From NCBI GenBank assembly GCA_002382495.1, contig DFXW01000041.1, forward strand, positions 124,366 through 188,365: a DNA stretch of 64,000 nt, in the 5' to 3' direction. Position 1 is the stretch's first letter; each line of letters starts with the position of its first letter. Source of the stretch: Flavobacterium sp. UBA4098. Its GTDB lineage: Bacteria; Bacteroidota; Bacteroidia; Flavobacteriales; Flavobacteriaceae. This document shows, in pieces, positions 31,952 to 42,018 of this stretch. The notes beneath the pieces were generated by a model that was given only the letters and a program-made list of their open reading frames with translations, made no database searches and had not been told where the DNA came from. Made by a program: the position numbers and the translations under genes.

Positions 31952-34654
31952 TTAATTCCCATTAAACAATTGTAAATAACCATTTTTTTCTTTTTGTTTA
32001 CCATCAATAAAATTGAAATAATTTAAAATATAAAAATAGGTTCCGGCAGGAAGCTGTTCTTCTTTTTGAAACAAAACAGAAACATTCGCTTTTCCCTTGA
32101 ATGCATTAGTCGTATTATTATATTCTTTAGTTTCCCATACAAGTCTTCCATAACGATTGAATATTTGGATAGAATTATTAGGGAAATAAGAAATATCATC
32201 AATATACAATCGATCGTTCATTGTACTTGCATTTCTTTTCACTGCATTAAAAACAAGTAATTCGCATTTAATGAGTTCAGGTGTAACTGCTATTCTTTGA
32301 GGACTTTCACAACCAGATGCTTTATCAATAATTGTAGCAAAATAAGTTATTTTGTCTTGTAATGGTTGCGATTCGTTAACTAAATCACCATTAGATATAG
32401 CTGTAAACCATTGCGGACTTCCACCTACTACTAGCAAATTTTTGACAGTTGGAGATGTTTCAACACAAAATTTTTGAACAGCAGTCCCGTTCAAATTTGG
32501 GACATTTACTACTGAAACAAGAACAGGTAATCGAACAGAGCTTTCGCATCCATTCAATTTTTGGCTTGCATAATACGTGGTGTTGTTAGATAAAATTGTG
32601 TTTTTATCTTGTGCAATGCCTCCTGTAGGAGTTAAATACCATTCAATTACTCCCGTATTATCTAAAGTTAAATCGGAAATTAAAGCTCGATTACAAAATT
32701 GTTTATTTGAAGCACCTGAAGGAGTTGGTACAGAAATAATTGTTACAGTAACTGCTAACCTGATAGAGCTAGTGCAACCAATAATTGTCTGACTTGCATA
32801 ATAGGTGGTATTAGTGACCAAATTAGTAGTATATGATAATGGACTTCCACCCGTAGGAGAAGAATACCATTCGATTTGTGTTCCATTCACATTTATATCT
32901 GATATAGTTGCGCTATTACAAAATGTTTGAGATACATTTCCAGTAGGAGCGGGAACATAAATCAAATTGATTGATCTATTTACCGGAACCATACAGGATA
33001 TTGTATTTCTATTTTGGGAAATTGTTATGGAATAATCTACCAAATTTCTTAAGTTGGGATCGATTGGAATAGAGAAATTAGTATCGTAGATATTGATTTG
33101 ATTATTTACACCACCATTAACAGAATAATTTAATAAATATGGTTGAATACCTCCAGTTATAGTTCCGGTTATTTGTTCAGAACTTGGTATGCAGATGGCG
33201 CTCGAATTTGCAACTGAAAATTGAATAGGTTGATAATTATAAGAGTAGGTCAAGGAACAGCTTGGTGCTGCCCCAAATGGCAAAATTGTACACGAATAAT
33301 TACCCGGTTGATTAATACTAATTTCTTGTGTTGTTTGTCCGTCTGCCCAAGAATAGGAAACACCCCCATCAGGCGCTCTTAATTTATAGTTTCCATTTTG
33401 ACATATTAATTGAATTGATTCTTCTGTGGAACATCCATCAAAAGTTAAATAGGCATACCCGAAATGCCCTCTTTGATGGCAATCTGCTACTGCGATTTCG
33501 ATAGTAATATATTGACCAATATAATCAGAAAGGGGGACAAGAACTGTAGTCCAATTTCTATAAGAATAAGTCTTTCTTGAAATAGTCCTAGAATTCCAAC
33601 CGGGCATTCCATCCCCTGCAAATGAAAGATATTCAGCACAAGCATCATAACTCCCGTCTGGTTTTATTAGCCGAGTTCTAAAAAAAGGTTGGTCGTTATT
33701 CGGATGATTTGGATCTTCTAATACAACAGCATATCTATAAATCAGTTTACTGTTTTCTTGAGTAACTAAAAAGGTTCGTTTAATTACACTCGCATTTGCT
33801 CCAATTCCTTGACCATCTCCTAATAAAACACTTATATTATTACCACCTGGAAAAGTTCTTGGGATACTGTTGATTATTGGATCATTACCACTGAATACAA
33901 ACGAATGTTGGAGCCCACTATTACATAGATTAGGAGGAGTATAGCTATTAATGTTTCGCAATTCTCCAATTGCGCCTGAAGTTGTTGCACAGTAGGTATT
34001 CCAATTAGAAAAATTTTGTTTTGAAAAATCTAAATTATCACAAAAAGATTGACTAGTTTGTGATGTAGTGATTTCTGAAGGAATAAATATATTCGCTGCT
34101 AAGTAATGCTTGTTATCAGTGAAAACATCACTTTTTCTATAAAGTAATTCTTTTTCATTATTTGTAATGAAATCAGTAAGTTTTATTATTGTTGAATCAG
34201 AATCAATACCATTTAAATAAGCCGAAATACCATTATAATTTATTTTATAAAATATATCGAAGTAGTATTTGTTTATCTCTGTAAATTCGGAAGTAGTTTT
34301 GACTTTTGATCTAACTAATTTTTTTATTTTCCTATCAGTATTTAATTTTCTTATAAATTGTTCATAAATGTCAGGTTTGTTAATTGAGTCATTTAGTTCA
34401 TTATATTGATCTTGTGAATAAATAGGTGCTGAAAAACTGATAATTATTACTATACAAAATGGCCATATTAAGGTTAGGCAATAACTCAATATGGGTTTGA
34501 TTCGAAATCTAATTAAGGAGTTGTGATTTGTTAAATTTGATTTACAATATTTGTAAAATGGAACTAAATCAATAGCATAACGAGAATTTAAGAAATAGCT
34601 ATTCCCCAAACCACCAAATATAAGTATAGCAATATAATAAATCATTTTAGTCAT
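31952..34654 (-). CDS. Large T9SS type B secreted/gliding-type surface protein
   Basis: A 900-residue protein. The C-terminus (about 810-900), with IDDISYFPNNSIQIFNRYGRLVWETKEYNN, LPAGTYFYILNY and NGYLQLFNGN, is a T9SS type B sorting domain (CHU_C type). Residues about 560-800 hold three Ig-like repeats of about 80 residues with motifs such as QFCN...ISDL...GxxEWY..PTGG...NTTYYASQ...GCESSVRL. The N-terminus is odd: the ATG at 34654 puts a weak hydrophobic segment first, and the real signal peptide (LTLIWPFCIVIIISFSAPIYSQ) is at about residues 60-80; no nearer ATG was found, although a TTG codon lies just before it. The middle contains DGCSTEESIQLIC and SYSWADGQTTQEISI, adhesin-like. Adhesion or matrix role is inference. 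Confidence 0.78.
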   Translation of the reverse strand: MTKMIYYIAILIFGGLGNSYFLNSRYAIDLVPFYKYCKSNLTNHNSLIRFRIKPILSYCLTLIWPFCIVIIISFSAPIYSQDQYNELNDSINKPDIYEQFIRKLNTDRKIKKLVRSKVKTTSEFTEINKYYFDIFYKINYNGISAYLNGIDSDSTIIKLTDFITNNEKELLYRKSDVFTDNKHYLAANIFIPSEITTSQTSQSFCDNLDFSKQNFSNWNTYCATTSGAIGELRNINSYTPPNLCNSGLQHSFVFSGNDPIINSIPRTFPGGNNISVLLGDGQGIGANASVIKRTFLVTQENSKLIYRYAVVLEDPNHPNNDQPFFRTRLIKPDGSYDACAEYLSFAGDGMPGWNSRTISRKTYSYRNWTTVLVPLSDYIGQYITIEIAVADCHQRGHFGYAYLTFDGCSTEESIQLICQNGNYKLRAPDGGVSYSWADGQTTQEISINQPGNYSCTILPFGAAPSCSLTYSYNYQPIQFSVANSSAICIPSSEQITGTITGGIQPYLLNYSVNGGVNNQINIYDTNFSIPIDPNLRNLVDYSITISQNRNTISCMVPVNRSINLIYVPAPTGNVSQTFCNSATISDINVNGTQIEWYSSPTGGSPLSYTTNLVTNTTYYASQTIIGCTSSIRLAVTVTIISVPTPSGASNKQFCNRALISDLTLDNTGVIEWYLTPTGGIAQDKNTILSNNTTYYASQKLNGCESSVRLPVLVSVVNVPNLNGTAVQKFCVETSPTVKNLLVVGGSPQWFTAISNGDLVNESQPLQDKITYFATIIDKASGCESPQRIAVTPELIKCELLVFNAVKRNASTMNDRLYIDDISYFPNNSIQIFNRYGRLVWETKEYNNTTNAFKGKANVSVLFQKEEQLPAGTYFYILNYFNFIDGKQKEKNGYLQLFNGN

Positions 34655-34742
34655 ATCTTTTAGCTCAGAAAAACCAAATAAGTATTTTCAAATGTAGGAT
34701 TTATAATTCAATATATTGAAGATTTAGATAAATTTAAACAAT

Positions 34743-34779
34743 AAAAAACCCGTCATAAATTTCTCTTGACGGGTTTTAT
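34743..34779 (-). terminator. Terminator of the nuo operon
   Basis: AAAACCCGTCA (34745-34755) pairs perfectly with TGACGGGTTTT (34767-34777). On the minus strand it follows nuoN by about 20 bases and ends in a T-run. Confidence 0.88.
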
Positions 34780-34798
34780 TATATGAAGTGAATTGTAT

Positions 34799-36169
34799 TT
34801 ATCCTAATAAGTCTAATATTAATGATGGGAACAAACCAATAATAATATTCAAAGTAATTGCAGTAAAAGCTACTGCATAAATAAAGAAAGGTTTTCCAGT
34901 GCGTTCTTCGTTAGATTCTTTAGTGTACATCGCTAAGATCAATTTGAAATAATAACCTACACTGATAATGGAGTTGATCACAGCAACAATAACTAGCGCT
35001 AAATACCCATTTTCGATAGTTTGAGTAAACAAAACCAGTTTAGCAAAGAATCCCGCGAATATTGGAATACCAGCCATAGAAAGTAACGAGGCAGTCAAAA
35101 CCGCTGCCAAAAACGGATGTGTTTTTCCTAATCCGTGGAAGTTCGTAATGTCTTCGTTATGTTGGTTTTTACAAACATATAAAATCACACTAAAAGCAGC
35201 GATTCCAGATAAAGCATATGCAGTCGTGTAATACAATAAACTACTTGCTGAGGTGGTCAAGCTTAATAATGTCATCAACATAAAACCTGCATGTGAAATT
35301 CCAGAGAAAGCTAACATACGTTTTACATTGGTTTGTTTCAATGCCATAATATTTCCAACCGTCATTGACGCCATAGCAATAACGACAATCACAATTTTAT
35401 AAGTTTCTGATATATCGGCATTCATTACCGATAATAGTTTGTAAAGAGTCGCTATAGCAACCACTTTAGCCAAAGTACTCATCAATGCAGTAGTTAAAGC
35501 TGGAGAACCTTCGTATACATCCGGCGCCCAGAAATGGAAAGGTACCGCTGCTATTTTGAATAACATTCCCACAGTCAATAAAGCAATTCCAATTGGAAAC
35601 CAAACTGGCAATTCTGCCGATTGCGATAATTCGCTAATTTCAGTTACATCAAAACTTCCCATAGCGCCGTAAACTAAGCAAATACCGAATAATAAAATCC
35701 CGGAAGCAAACGAACCCATCAAGAAATATTTCATTCCGGCTTCGTTACTTTTTAAAAGCAATCGGTCGCTAGCAGCCAAAACATACAAAGAGATTGACAA
35801 TACTTCGATTCCTAAGAAAAACATGGCTAAGTTGCCAAAAGAGACCATGGCTACCGCACCCGATAGTAAAAACACTTTGATGGCTATAAAATCAGAGATT
35901 TTATTTTGATGATTTTCGTAAAAATTATGTCCTAAGGCCACTAAGAAAATAGTCAGTACAATAAACAAAGATGAAAAAGCAGTAGAGTATTTACTTACCA
36001 CAATCATATTGCCATAGTAACTTTCGGTTGAACCAAACTCAGAGATATTCAACCCTAAAACGGCCAATAAACCAATAATGGTAACAGGCACAATGGCTTT
36101 TCGTAAATTTAGAATTTCAAATACAAGGCATAAAACACCTAATCCTATTATTGCTATTAATGTATTCAT
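34799..36169 (-). CDS. nuoN: NADH-quinone oxidoreductase subunit N
   Basis: One of the three antiporter-like, proton-pumping subunits of complex I, about 14 helices, 456 residues. The hydrophobic pattern and the conserved KLVALATLYK-like segment AKVVAIATLYKLLS, LKQTNVKRMLAFSGISHAGFML (helix 9-10 loop with the conserved Lys) and GIPIFAGFFAKLVLF are family signatures. It is the last gene of nuoA-N; it follows nuoM by 12 bases. Confidence 0.95.
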   Translation of the reverse strand: MNTLIAIIGLGVLCLVFEILNLRKAIVPVTIIGLLAVLGLNISEFGSTESYYGNMIVVSKYSTAFSSLFIVLTIFLVALGHNFYENHQNKISDFIAIKVFLLSGAVAMVSFGNLAMFFLGIEVLSISLYVLAASDRLLLKSNEAGMKYFLMGSFASGILLFGICLVYGAMGSFDVTEISELSQSAELPVWFPIGIALLTVGMLFKIAAVPFHFWAPDVYEGSPALTTALMSTLAKVVAIATLYKLLSVMNADISETYKIVIVVIAMASMTVGNIMALKQTNVKRMLAFSGISHAGFMLMTLLSLTTSASSLLYYTTAYALSGIAAFSVILYVCKNQHNEDITNFHGLGKTHPFLAAVLTASLLSMAGIPIFAGFFAKLVLFTQTIENGYLALVIVAVINSIISVGYYFKLILAMYTKESNEERTGKPFFIYAVAFTAITLNIIIGLFPSLILDLLG

Positions 36170-36181
36170 TGTAAAGTGGAC

Positions 36182-37624
36182 TTATTTGATTCTATTGATT
36201 TGATTTAAAATTCCTTCGATGCTTGGTGCAATCAATTGGATGATTGGTTTTGGATACAATCCAAAGAAAAACAATACAGCAATAATTACCACCAAAACAA
36301 TTCCTTCGTGAATCGTTACATCAGCAAAGGGTTTAGCATTGGTTTCTCCTAGCATAACTGATTGGTACATTTTTAACATATAGTAGGCGCCTAAAATAAT
36401 AGTAGTTCCACCTAAAATGGCAAATACTATATTCACTTGAGACAAACTATACAATACAGTGAATTCCCCAATGAAGTTAAAAGTGGTTGGCAACGCCACC
36501 GAGGCTAATACGATAAGTAAAAATAGGGATGCGAATTTTGGCGCTTGTGAGCGAATACCACCCATATCGGCGATCACTCTAGTTTCGTATCTTCTGTAAA
36601 TGATTTCAGCAATAAAGAACAAACCTACCACTACAAAACCGTGAGCAATCATTTGTAATACTGCACCGCTAATTCCGTCAGCAGTCATTGTGTAAGCTCC
36701 TGCTGCAATTAATCCAACGTGTGCTAATGAAGAATAAGCCAATAATTTTTTCAAGTCTTTTTGTCTCAACGCCACAATAGAACCATAAATCACTCCAGCA
36801 ATTCCAAGAACCAGCATAATTGTAACATGCCCTTTTGCAGCCCAAGGAACAATTGGCAATTGCCAACGAATCACACTATACAATCCCATTTTTAACATGA
36901 TACCAGACAACAACATAGTTCCAACGGTAGGTGCTTTTTGGTATACATTAGCCTGCCAAGTATGGAATGGGATAATCGGAATTTTGATGGCGTAAGCCAA
37001 GAAAAAACCAACAAATAACCACACTTGTTCGGCTCCGCTTAAGTTCAATTCGTATAAATCGTCAATTAATAAACTACCTGCTTTTTGGTACAAATAGGCA
37101 AAACCTACTAGCATAAATAAAGAACCTGCCAAAGTATAAATGAAGAATTTCACTACCGCTTTTTTGCGTTCTTCGGCATCGCCATTCCCCCAAACAAGAG
37201 CAATGAAATAGATTGGCAATAAAGACAATTCCCAAAAAATGTAATACAATAATCCATCAGCAGCTAAGAAAGTTCCCGCCATTGCAAAAGCCATGAAAAG
37301 AATCAATGCATAAAATGTTTTGGCATTATTTACTTCAGTTCCAAAAGAGGAATAAATAATTATTGGAGTTAAAGCTGTAGTTAGCAATAACATCGCTAAA
37401 GCTAAACCGTCTGCTTTTAAAGCAAAATAAATAGTTGGTTTTGAAATCCATTCAGTAATGAATCCGATATTTTCGCCCAAATTGTATTGGTTCAATAATA
37501 CGATGGAAGCACCCAAGGAAACGAGTCCGAAAAGCAAGGCAACTTTAGATGCCAATTTATCACCTACGGTGTAAGTTGCTAGAGCACCAATTAATAGAAT
37601 AAGTAATATAAAAGATACGTTCAT
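36182..37624 (-). CDS. nuoM: NADH-quinone oxidoreductase subunit M
   Basis: Antiporter-like membrane subunit of complex I, 480 residues, about 14 helices. Motifs: YYIFWELSLLPIYFIALVWG with the conserved Glu of helix 5, FHTWQANVYQKAPTVGTMLLSG, LRQKDLKKLLAYSSLAHVGLI with the conserved Lys, and FNFIGEFTVLYS. Order and length are normal. It sits between nuoL (10-base gap) and nuoN. Confidence 0.96.
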   Translation of the reverse strand: MNVSFILLILLIGALATYTVGDKLASKVALLFGLVSLGASIVLLNQYNLGENIGFITEWISKPTIYFALKADGLALAMLLLTTALTPIIIYSSFGTEVNNAKTFYALILFMAFAMAGTFLAADGLLYYIFWELSLLPIYFIALVWGNGDAEERKKAVVKFFIYTLAGSLFMLVGFAYLYQKAGSLLIDDLYELNLSGAEQVWLFVGFFLAYAIKIPIIPFHTWQANVYQKAPTVGTMLLSGIMLKMGLYSVIRWQLPIVPWAAKGHVTIMLVLGIAGVIYGSIVALRQKDLKKLLAYSSLAHVGLIAAGAYTMTADGISGAVLQMIAHGFVVVGLFFIAEIIYRRYETRVIADMGGIRSQAPKFASLFLLIVLASVALPTTFNFIGEFTVLYSLSQVNIVFAILGGTTIILGAYYMLKMYQSVMLGETNAKPFADVTIHEGIVLVVIIAVLFFFGLYPKPIIQLIAPSIEGILNQINRIK

Positions 37625-37634
37625 AGTGTATATA

Positions 37635-39524
37635 TTATTGAGCTAAAAATAAAAAGGAAATAATGGCACAAAGACCTAAAACAAAAGCAAAAAGGTACAA
37701 TCCTACACTTCCATTTTGTACTTTTTTCCCTTGAAGACTAATGGCATTGGTTGCTTTTCCAAATCCAAATACGAAAGCAGATAAGCTAGTTTCTATTTGA
37801 TCTCTGAAGAATTTTGACAATGCGTTTATTGATTTTACAAATAAGTAATCGTATGCTTCGTCCAAGTAGTATTTGTTATACAAGACTTTGGCAAATCCAG
37901 TAATCGAAGCATCGTCTCCAGGCACTGTATTTTGTTTGTTGTATTTGGCATAAGCCAATCCAATTCCTACTAATCCACCTACAACGGCAATTGCCATTAA
38001 TAGGTATTCTGTACTACCTAAATGGTGTTCTGCTGAGGCTAATTTTGGTACAATTGGAATCAAATAATGATTCAACCAAGAATTACCTGGTAAGCTAATT
38101 AAACCACCAATTGTTGCTAAAATAGCCAACACAATTAATGGGAATGTAATCAAAGCTGGACTTTCGTGTAAGTGGTGTTTTTGTTCTTCAGTTCCTCTAA
38201 ACTCGTTAAAGAAAGTCAAGAACATCAAACGGAACATATAGAAAGCCGTCATTATTGATGCTACCGAAGCAACTACCCATAACGGAATGTTATGATGAAA
38301 AGCCGTTAATAAAATTTCGTCTTTAGAAAAGAATCCTGAAAAAACAGGCACTCCTGAAATCGCTAATGAAGAAACTAACATGGTGATAAACGTAATTGGC
38401 ATCACTTTTTTCAAACCGCCCATCTTGCGCATGTCTTGTTCTCCATGCAAAGCGTGGATCACTGAACCTGAACCCAAGAACAAACAGGCTTTGAAGAACG
38501 CATGTGTAATCACGTGGAAAACAGCTACTTCGTAAGCACCTAAACCTAATGCTAAAAACATCAAACCTAATTGCGAAACAGTAGAGTAGGCCAAGACCTT
38601 TTTAATATCGTTTTGTACCAATCCAATAGTAGCAGCTACTAAGGCTGTAATTGCTCCAATTACCGCAATGATACTTTGAACGTCTGGTGTTAGATCAAAA
38701 ATAAAGTTCAAACGAGTAATCATAAAGATACCCGCTGTTACCATAGTTGCGGCGTGAATCAATGCCGAAACTGGCGTTGGTCCAGCCATCGCATCGGGTA
38801 ACCAAGTATATAATGGAATTTGTGCTGATTTTCCGGTGGCTCCAATAAACAAACACAAGGCAGCAGCAGAAAGCCAATACATATCGATGTTGGTTGCTCC
38901 AGCAATGGCAGTTTTTAATGTAGCGTAGTCTAAAGTAGAGAACAAATGTCCTAAAATGAATATTCCGATTAACAATCCTAAATCTCCAATTCTATTCATG
39001 ATGAAGGCTTTTTTAGCAGCATCATTGTAGTCTTGGTTTTTGTACCAAAATCCAATTAATAAATACGAACACAAACCAACACCTTCCCAACCGATGAACA
39101 ACACTAATAAGTTGCTTCCTACTACTAACGTAATCATGAAGAAAACGAATAAGTTGAGGTAGGCAAAGAATTTGTGCATGTTCTCATCGTCGTGCATGTA
39201 GCTGATCGAATACAAGTGAATTAATGAACCAATCCCGGTTACAAAAAGCAACCATAATACTGACAATTGGTCTAACAAAAAGCCAAAGTCAATTTTGATA
39301 TTACTTACATGAATCCAATCAAAAAGAGTGATATTGAATCCTTTTGGTTCTGCCGATAAAGCGTTAAAGAAATAAATGGATGTAGCAAAAGATACAGCTA
39401 CTGAAAGGGTTCCGATGATTCCCGAAACGGTTTTTCCTAGACTTTTGCCCAAGAAAACATTAATTAAAAATCCCGCAAAAGGAGCAAGAACTAATAGTAA
39501 AGCTATATTGGTATTCATTTCCAT
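37635..39524 (-). CDS. nuoL: NADH-quinone oxidoreductase subunit L
   Basis: Distal antiporter-like pump of complex I, 629 residues. Shows WEGVGLCSYLLIGFWYKNQDYNDAAKKAFIMNRIGD (in parts around residues 145-180), PLYTWLPDAMAGPTPVSALIHAATMVTAG, QNDIKKVLAYSTVSQLG, and FSGFFSKDEIL. The long C-terminal lateral-helix region (residues about 500-629) is present, so it is a full-length NuoL. The ATG at 39524 abuts the nuoK stop; a second ATG lies 6 bases later. Either is plausible. Confidence 0.96.
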   Translation of the reverse strand: MEMNTNIALLLVLAPFAGFLINVFLGKSLGKTVSGIIGTLSVAVSFATSIYFFNALSAEPKGFNITLFDWIHVSNIKIDFGFLLDQLSVLWLLFVTGIGSLIHLYSISYMHDDENMHKFFAYLNLFVFFMITLVVGSNLLVLFIGWEGVGLCSYLLIGFWYKNQDYNDAAKKAFIMNRIGDLGLLIGIFILGHLFSTLDYATLKTAIAGATNIDMYWLSAAALCLFIGATGKSAQIPLYTWLPDAMAGPTPVSALIHAATMVTAGIFMITRLNFIFDLTPDVQSIIAVIGAITALVAATIGLVQNDIKKVLAYSTVSQLGLMFLALGLGAYEVAVFHVITHAFFKACLFLGSGSVIHALHGEQDMRKMGGLKKVMPITFITMLVSSLAISGVPVFSGFFSKDEILLTAFHHNIPLWVVASVASIMTAFYMFRLMFLTFFNEFRGTEEQKHHLHESPALITFPLIVLAILATIGGLISLPGNSWLNHYLIPIVPKLASAEHHLGSTEYLLMAIAVVGGLVGIGLAYAKYNKQNTVPGDDASITGFAKVLYNKYYLDEAYDYLFVKSINALSKFFRDQIETSLSAFVFGFGKATNAISLQGKKVQNGSVGLYLFAFVLGLCAIISFLFLAQ

Positions 39525-39845
39525 TTATCCTTTTAAGTTTTTTAGGGTATCGATACTAATCGAACCTGAATTTTTAAATATCGATACTAAAATGGCTAAT
39601 CCAACTGCCACTTCAGCAGCAGCTACAGCCATAGAGAAAAACACGAAAACCTGTCCTTGCGCATCTTGATGGTAGGTTGAAAAAGCAACAAACAATAAGT
39701 TTACCGCATTCAACATAATCTCGATAGACATAAAAACGATAATGGCATTACGTCTGTACAATACTCCGAATATTCCAATACAAAAAAGGATAACACTCAG
39801 GAAGATATAGTTTTCTATACCAATTTGATTTAAAATATTATTCAT
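39525..39845 (-). CDS. nuoK: NADH-quinone oxidoreductase subunit K
   Basis: Small three-helix membrane subunit (106 residues) in the proton-translocating arm. [40 protein letters not shown] with the essential Glu, and [21 protein letters not shown] with the second conserved Glu are all visible. Its stop adjoins the nuoL start. Confidence 0.96.
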   Translation of the reverse strand: MNNILNQIGIENYIFLSVILFCIGIFGVLYRRNAIIVFMSIEIMLNAVNLLFVAFSTYHQDAQGQVFVFFSMAVAAAEVAVGLAILVSIFKNSGSISIDTLKNLKG

Positions 39846-39846
39846 T

Positions 39847-40359
39847 TTATTTCTCTAGTTTTTCTTTCTTAGACAATAGAACAGTACCAATCATGGCTAC
39901 CAATAATAAGATAGAGGCAAATTCAAAAGGAACCATATATTCGTTCAATAGGATTTTACCCAACACTTTAATGGATTGGTAATCTTCTCCAGTAGCAATA
40001 TAATCTCCGGCAATTGGTTTTGAATTGATGAAAATCGCAATCAAAATCAAGCATACCAAACAGAAAGAAACAATCGCTCCTAAACGGGTAATTCTTGGTT
40101 TGTGCACTTCATTTTCTTTATTTAAGTTCATTAACATAATGGTAAACAAGAACAAAATCATAATCGCTCCGGAATATACTATGATATGTACGATTGCTAA
40201 AAATTGCGCATTCAATAACAAATAATGTCCCGCAACCGAGAAGAAACAAATCACTAAATAAATTGCACTGTGAATTGGGTTTCGACTAAAAACAGTCAAA
40301 AATGCGGTGGATAATGTAATTGCGGCTAGTACGCAAAAAATAATAAGTAATACTGACAT
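39847..40359 (-). CDS. nuoJ: NADH-quinone oxidoreductase subunit J
   Basis: Five-helix membrane subunit (170 residues), containing the pi-bulge helix region [28 protein letters not shown] (in parts near residues 45-75). LPKSN-like [20 protein letters not shown] ends it. The start ATG overlaps the nuoI stop by one base, suggesting coupling. Confidence 0.95.
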   Translation of the reverse strand: MSVLLIIFCVLAAITLSTAFLTVFSRNPIHSAIYLVICFFSVAGHYLLLNAQFLAIVHIIVYSGAIMILFLFTIMLMNLNKENEVHKPRITRLGAIVSFCLVCLILIAIFINSKPIAGDYIATGEDYQSIKVLGKILLNEYMVPFEFASILLLVAMIGTVLLSKKEKLEK

Positions 40360-40904
40360 TAGTTTGCGTTTTTAAGTTGAGCATTTTGAATTGCCATTTC
40401 TAAAGGCATGACCAATTTGTCTTTTCCAAAAATAAAATCTTCTCTATCATAATTAGAAGGCACTAATTCTTTAGAAATAGTCAAATAAACTGCATCTTTT
40501 GGACAAGCTTCTTCACACAATCCACAGAAAATACAACGCAACATGTTGATCTCGTAGATTTCTGCATATTTTTCTTCTCTATACAAATGTTTTTCGTCAG
40601 GTCTGCGCTCTGCCGCTTTCATGGTGATGGCTTCTGCTGGACATGATAAAGCACACAAACCACAAGCAGTACAATTTTCACGACCTTGTTCGTCACGTTT
40701 TAGCATGTGACGTCCTCGGTAAACTGGACTCATTTCGCGCACTTGTTCTGGATAATGAATCGTTGCTTTTTTTGTAAAAAAGTGTTTGATTGTAATCAAC
40801 AATCCTTTGACAATTGCGATAAGATACATTTTTTCCAAAAAAGTCATCTCTTTGTTAGAGACCACTTTTTTTCTTCCCGATAAGGATATTGTTTCTATTG
40901 ACAT
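40359..40904 (-). CDS. nuoI: NADH-quinone oxidoreductase subunit I (2x[4Fe-4S])
   Basis: Peripheral-arm subunit carrying clusters N6a and N6b. Two ferredoxin motifs are intact: CTACGLCALSCPAEAI and CIFCGLCEEACPKDAV, each Cx2Cx2Cx3CP. 181 residues. An N-terminal helix EKMYLIAIVKGLLITIKHFF lies on the membrane. It is separated from nuoH by 58 bases, the widest gap of the operon. Confidence 0.97.
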   Translation of the reverse strand: MSIETISLSGRKKVVSNKEMTFLEKMYLIAIVKGLLITIKHFFTKKATIHYPEQVREMSPVYRGRHMLKRDEQGRENCTACGLCALSCPAEAITMKAAERRPDEKHLYREEKYAEIYEINMLRCIFCGLCEEACPKDAVYLTISKELVPSNYDREDFIFGKDKLVMPLEMAIQNAQLKNAN

Positions 40905-40962
40905 TTTTATTTTTTTTATTTCTTAAGCTAAATGAAATTAGCACTTCTACAATTGATATTGT

Positions 40963-42015
40963 TTAGAATCCTAAATAAGCTGCGATGTCGGCTCTTAAAA
41001 TTACAATTCCAGTAATCATGATATTAATTATGGAAAGCGGAATTAAAATTCTCCATCCCAAATGCATTAATTGATCGTATCTGAATCTTGGAATCGTCCA
41101 ACGCACCCACATGTAGAAAAAGATAAATCCACATATTTTTACGAATAATACACCAATTCCAATGGTGTTTCCAATGTTTACTCCCACGTTTTCAACTACC
41201 CAACTCATTCCAGGGTAATTATACCCTCCGAAGAATAAAATCGCTAAAATAGTTGATGAGATGAACATGTTGGCATATTCAGCAAACAAATAGAATCCCA
41301 TTTTCATCGAAGAATACTCGGTGTGGTACCCACCAATTAATTCACTTTCGCATTCCGCTAAGTCAAATGGTGTACGGTTGGTTTCGGCAAAGGCACAAAT
41401 CAAGAAAATCAAGAACGAAACCGGTTGGTAAAATACGTTCCAGTTCATTCCAGCTTGTTGAGCCGAAATTTCGCGTAAGCTCAAACTTCCTGTCATCATT
41501 AACAAAGCAATCATGGATAATCCCATAGCTACTTCATAAGATACCATTTGCGAAGCCGCACGAACTGCTCCCATCAAAGAGAACTTATTATTCGAAGCCC
41601 AACCTCCAATCATGATTCCGTAAACTCCAACAGAAACTACTCCGAAGAAGTACAATAACCCAATATTTAAGTCGGTTGCTTGTAATAAAATATCACGTCC
41701 AAACAAATGTAATTTATCGCCCCAAGGAATTACAGCACTGGTCATTAAAGCCGTACTCATGGCAATAGCAGGTCCTACGAAGAATAAAAATCGGTTGGGT
41801 GTATTCGGTTCAAATTCTTCTTTCGAGAACAATTTCAAACCATCTGCAAGTGGTTGAAGTAAACCTCCAAAACCGGCACGGTTAGGACCTACACGGTCTT
41901 GTAAAAAGGCAGCTACTTTACGTTCTGCCCAAGTAGAGTACATCGCCATAATCATCGTCACAGCGAAAACCACTACAATAACAACACTTTTTTCTATAAT
42001 AAAGGTACTATCCAT
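40963..42015 (-). CDS. nuoH: NADH-quinone oxidoreductase subunit H
   Basis: Membrane subunit (350 residues, eight helices) at the quinone cavity. Motifs: WAERKVAAFLQDRVGPNRAG with the conserved Glu/Arg, GLLQPLADGLKLFSKEE, AFAETNRTPFDLAECESELIGGYHTEYSSMKMG (in parts near 210-240) and WTIPRFRYDQLMHLGWRI. It is intact and follows nuoG by three bases. Confidence 0.97.
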   Translation of the reverse strand: MDSTFIIEKSVVIVVVFAVTMIMAMYSTWAERKVAAFLQDRVGPNRAGFGGLLQPLADGLKLFSKEEFEPNTPNRFLFFVGPAIAMSTALMTSAVIPWGDKLHLFGRDILLQATDLNIGLLYFFGVVSVGVYGIMIGGWASNNKFSLMGAVRAASQMVSYEVAMGLSMIALLMMTGSLSLREISAQQAGMNWNVFYQPVSFLIFLICAFAETNRTPFDLAECESELIGGYHTEYSSMKMGFYLFAEYANMFISSTILAILFFGGYNYPGMSWVVENVGVNIGNTIGIGVLFVKICGFIFFYMWVRWTIPRFRYDQLMHLGWRILIPLSIINIMITGIVILRADIAAYLGF

Positions 42016-42018
42016 TGC

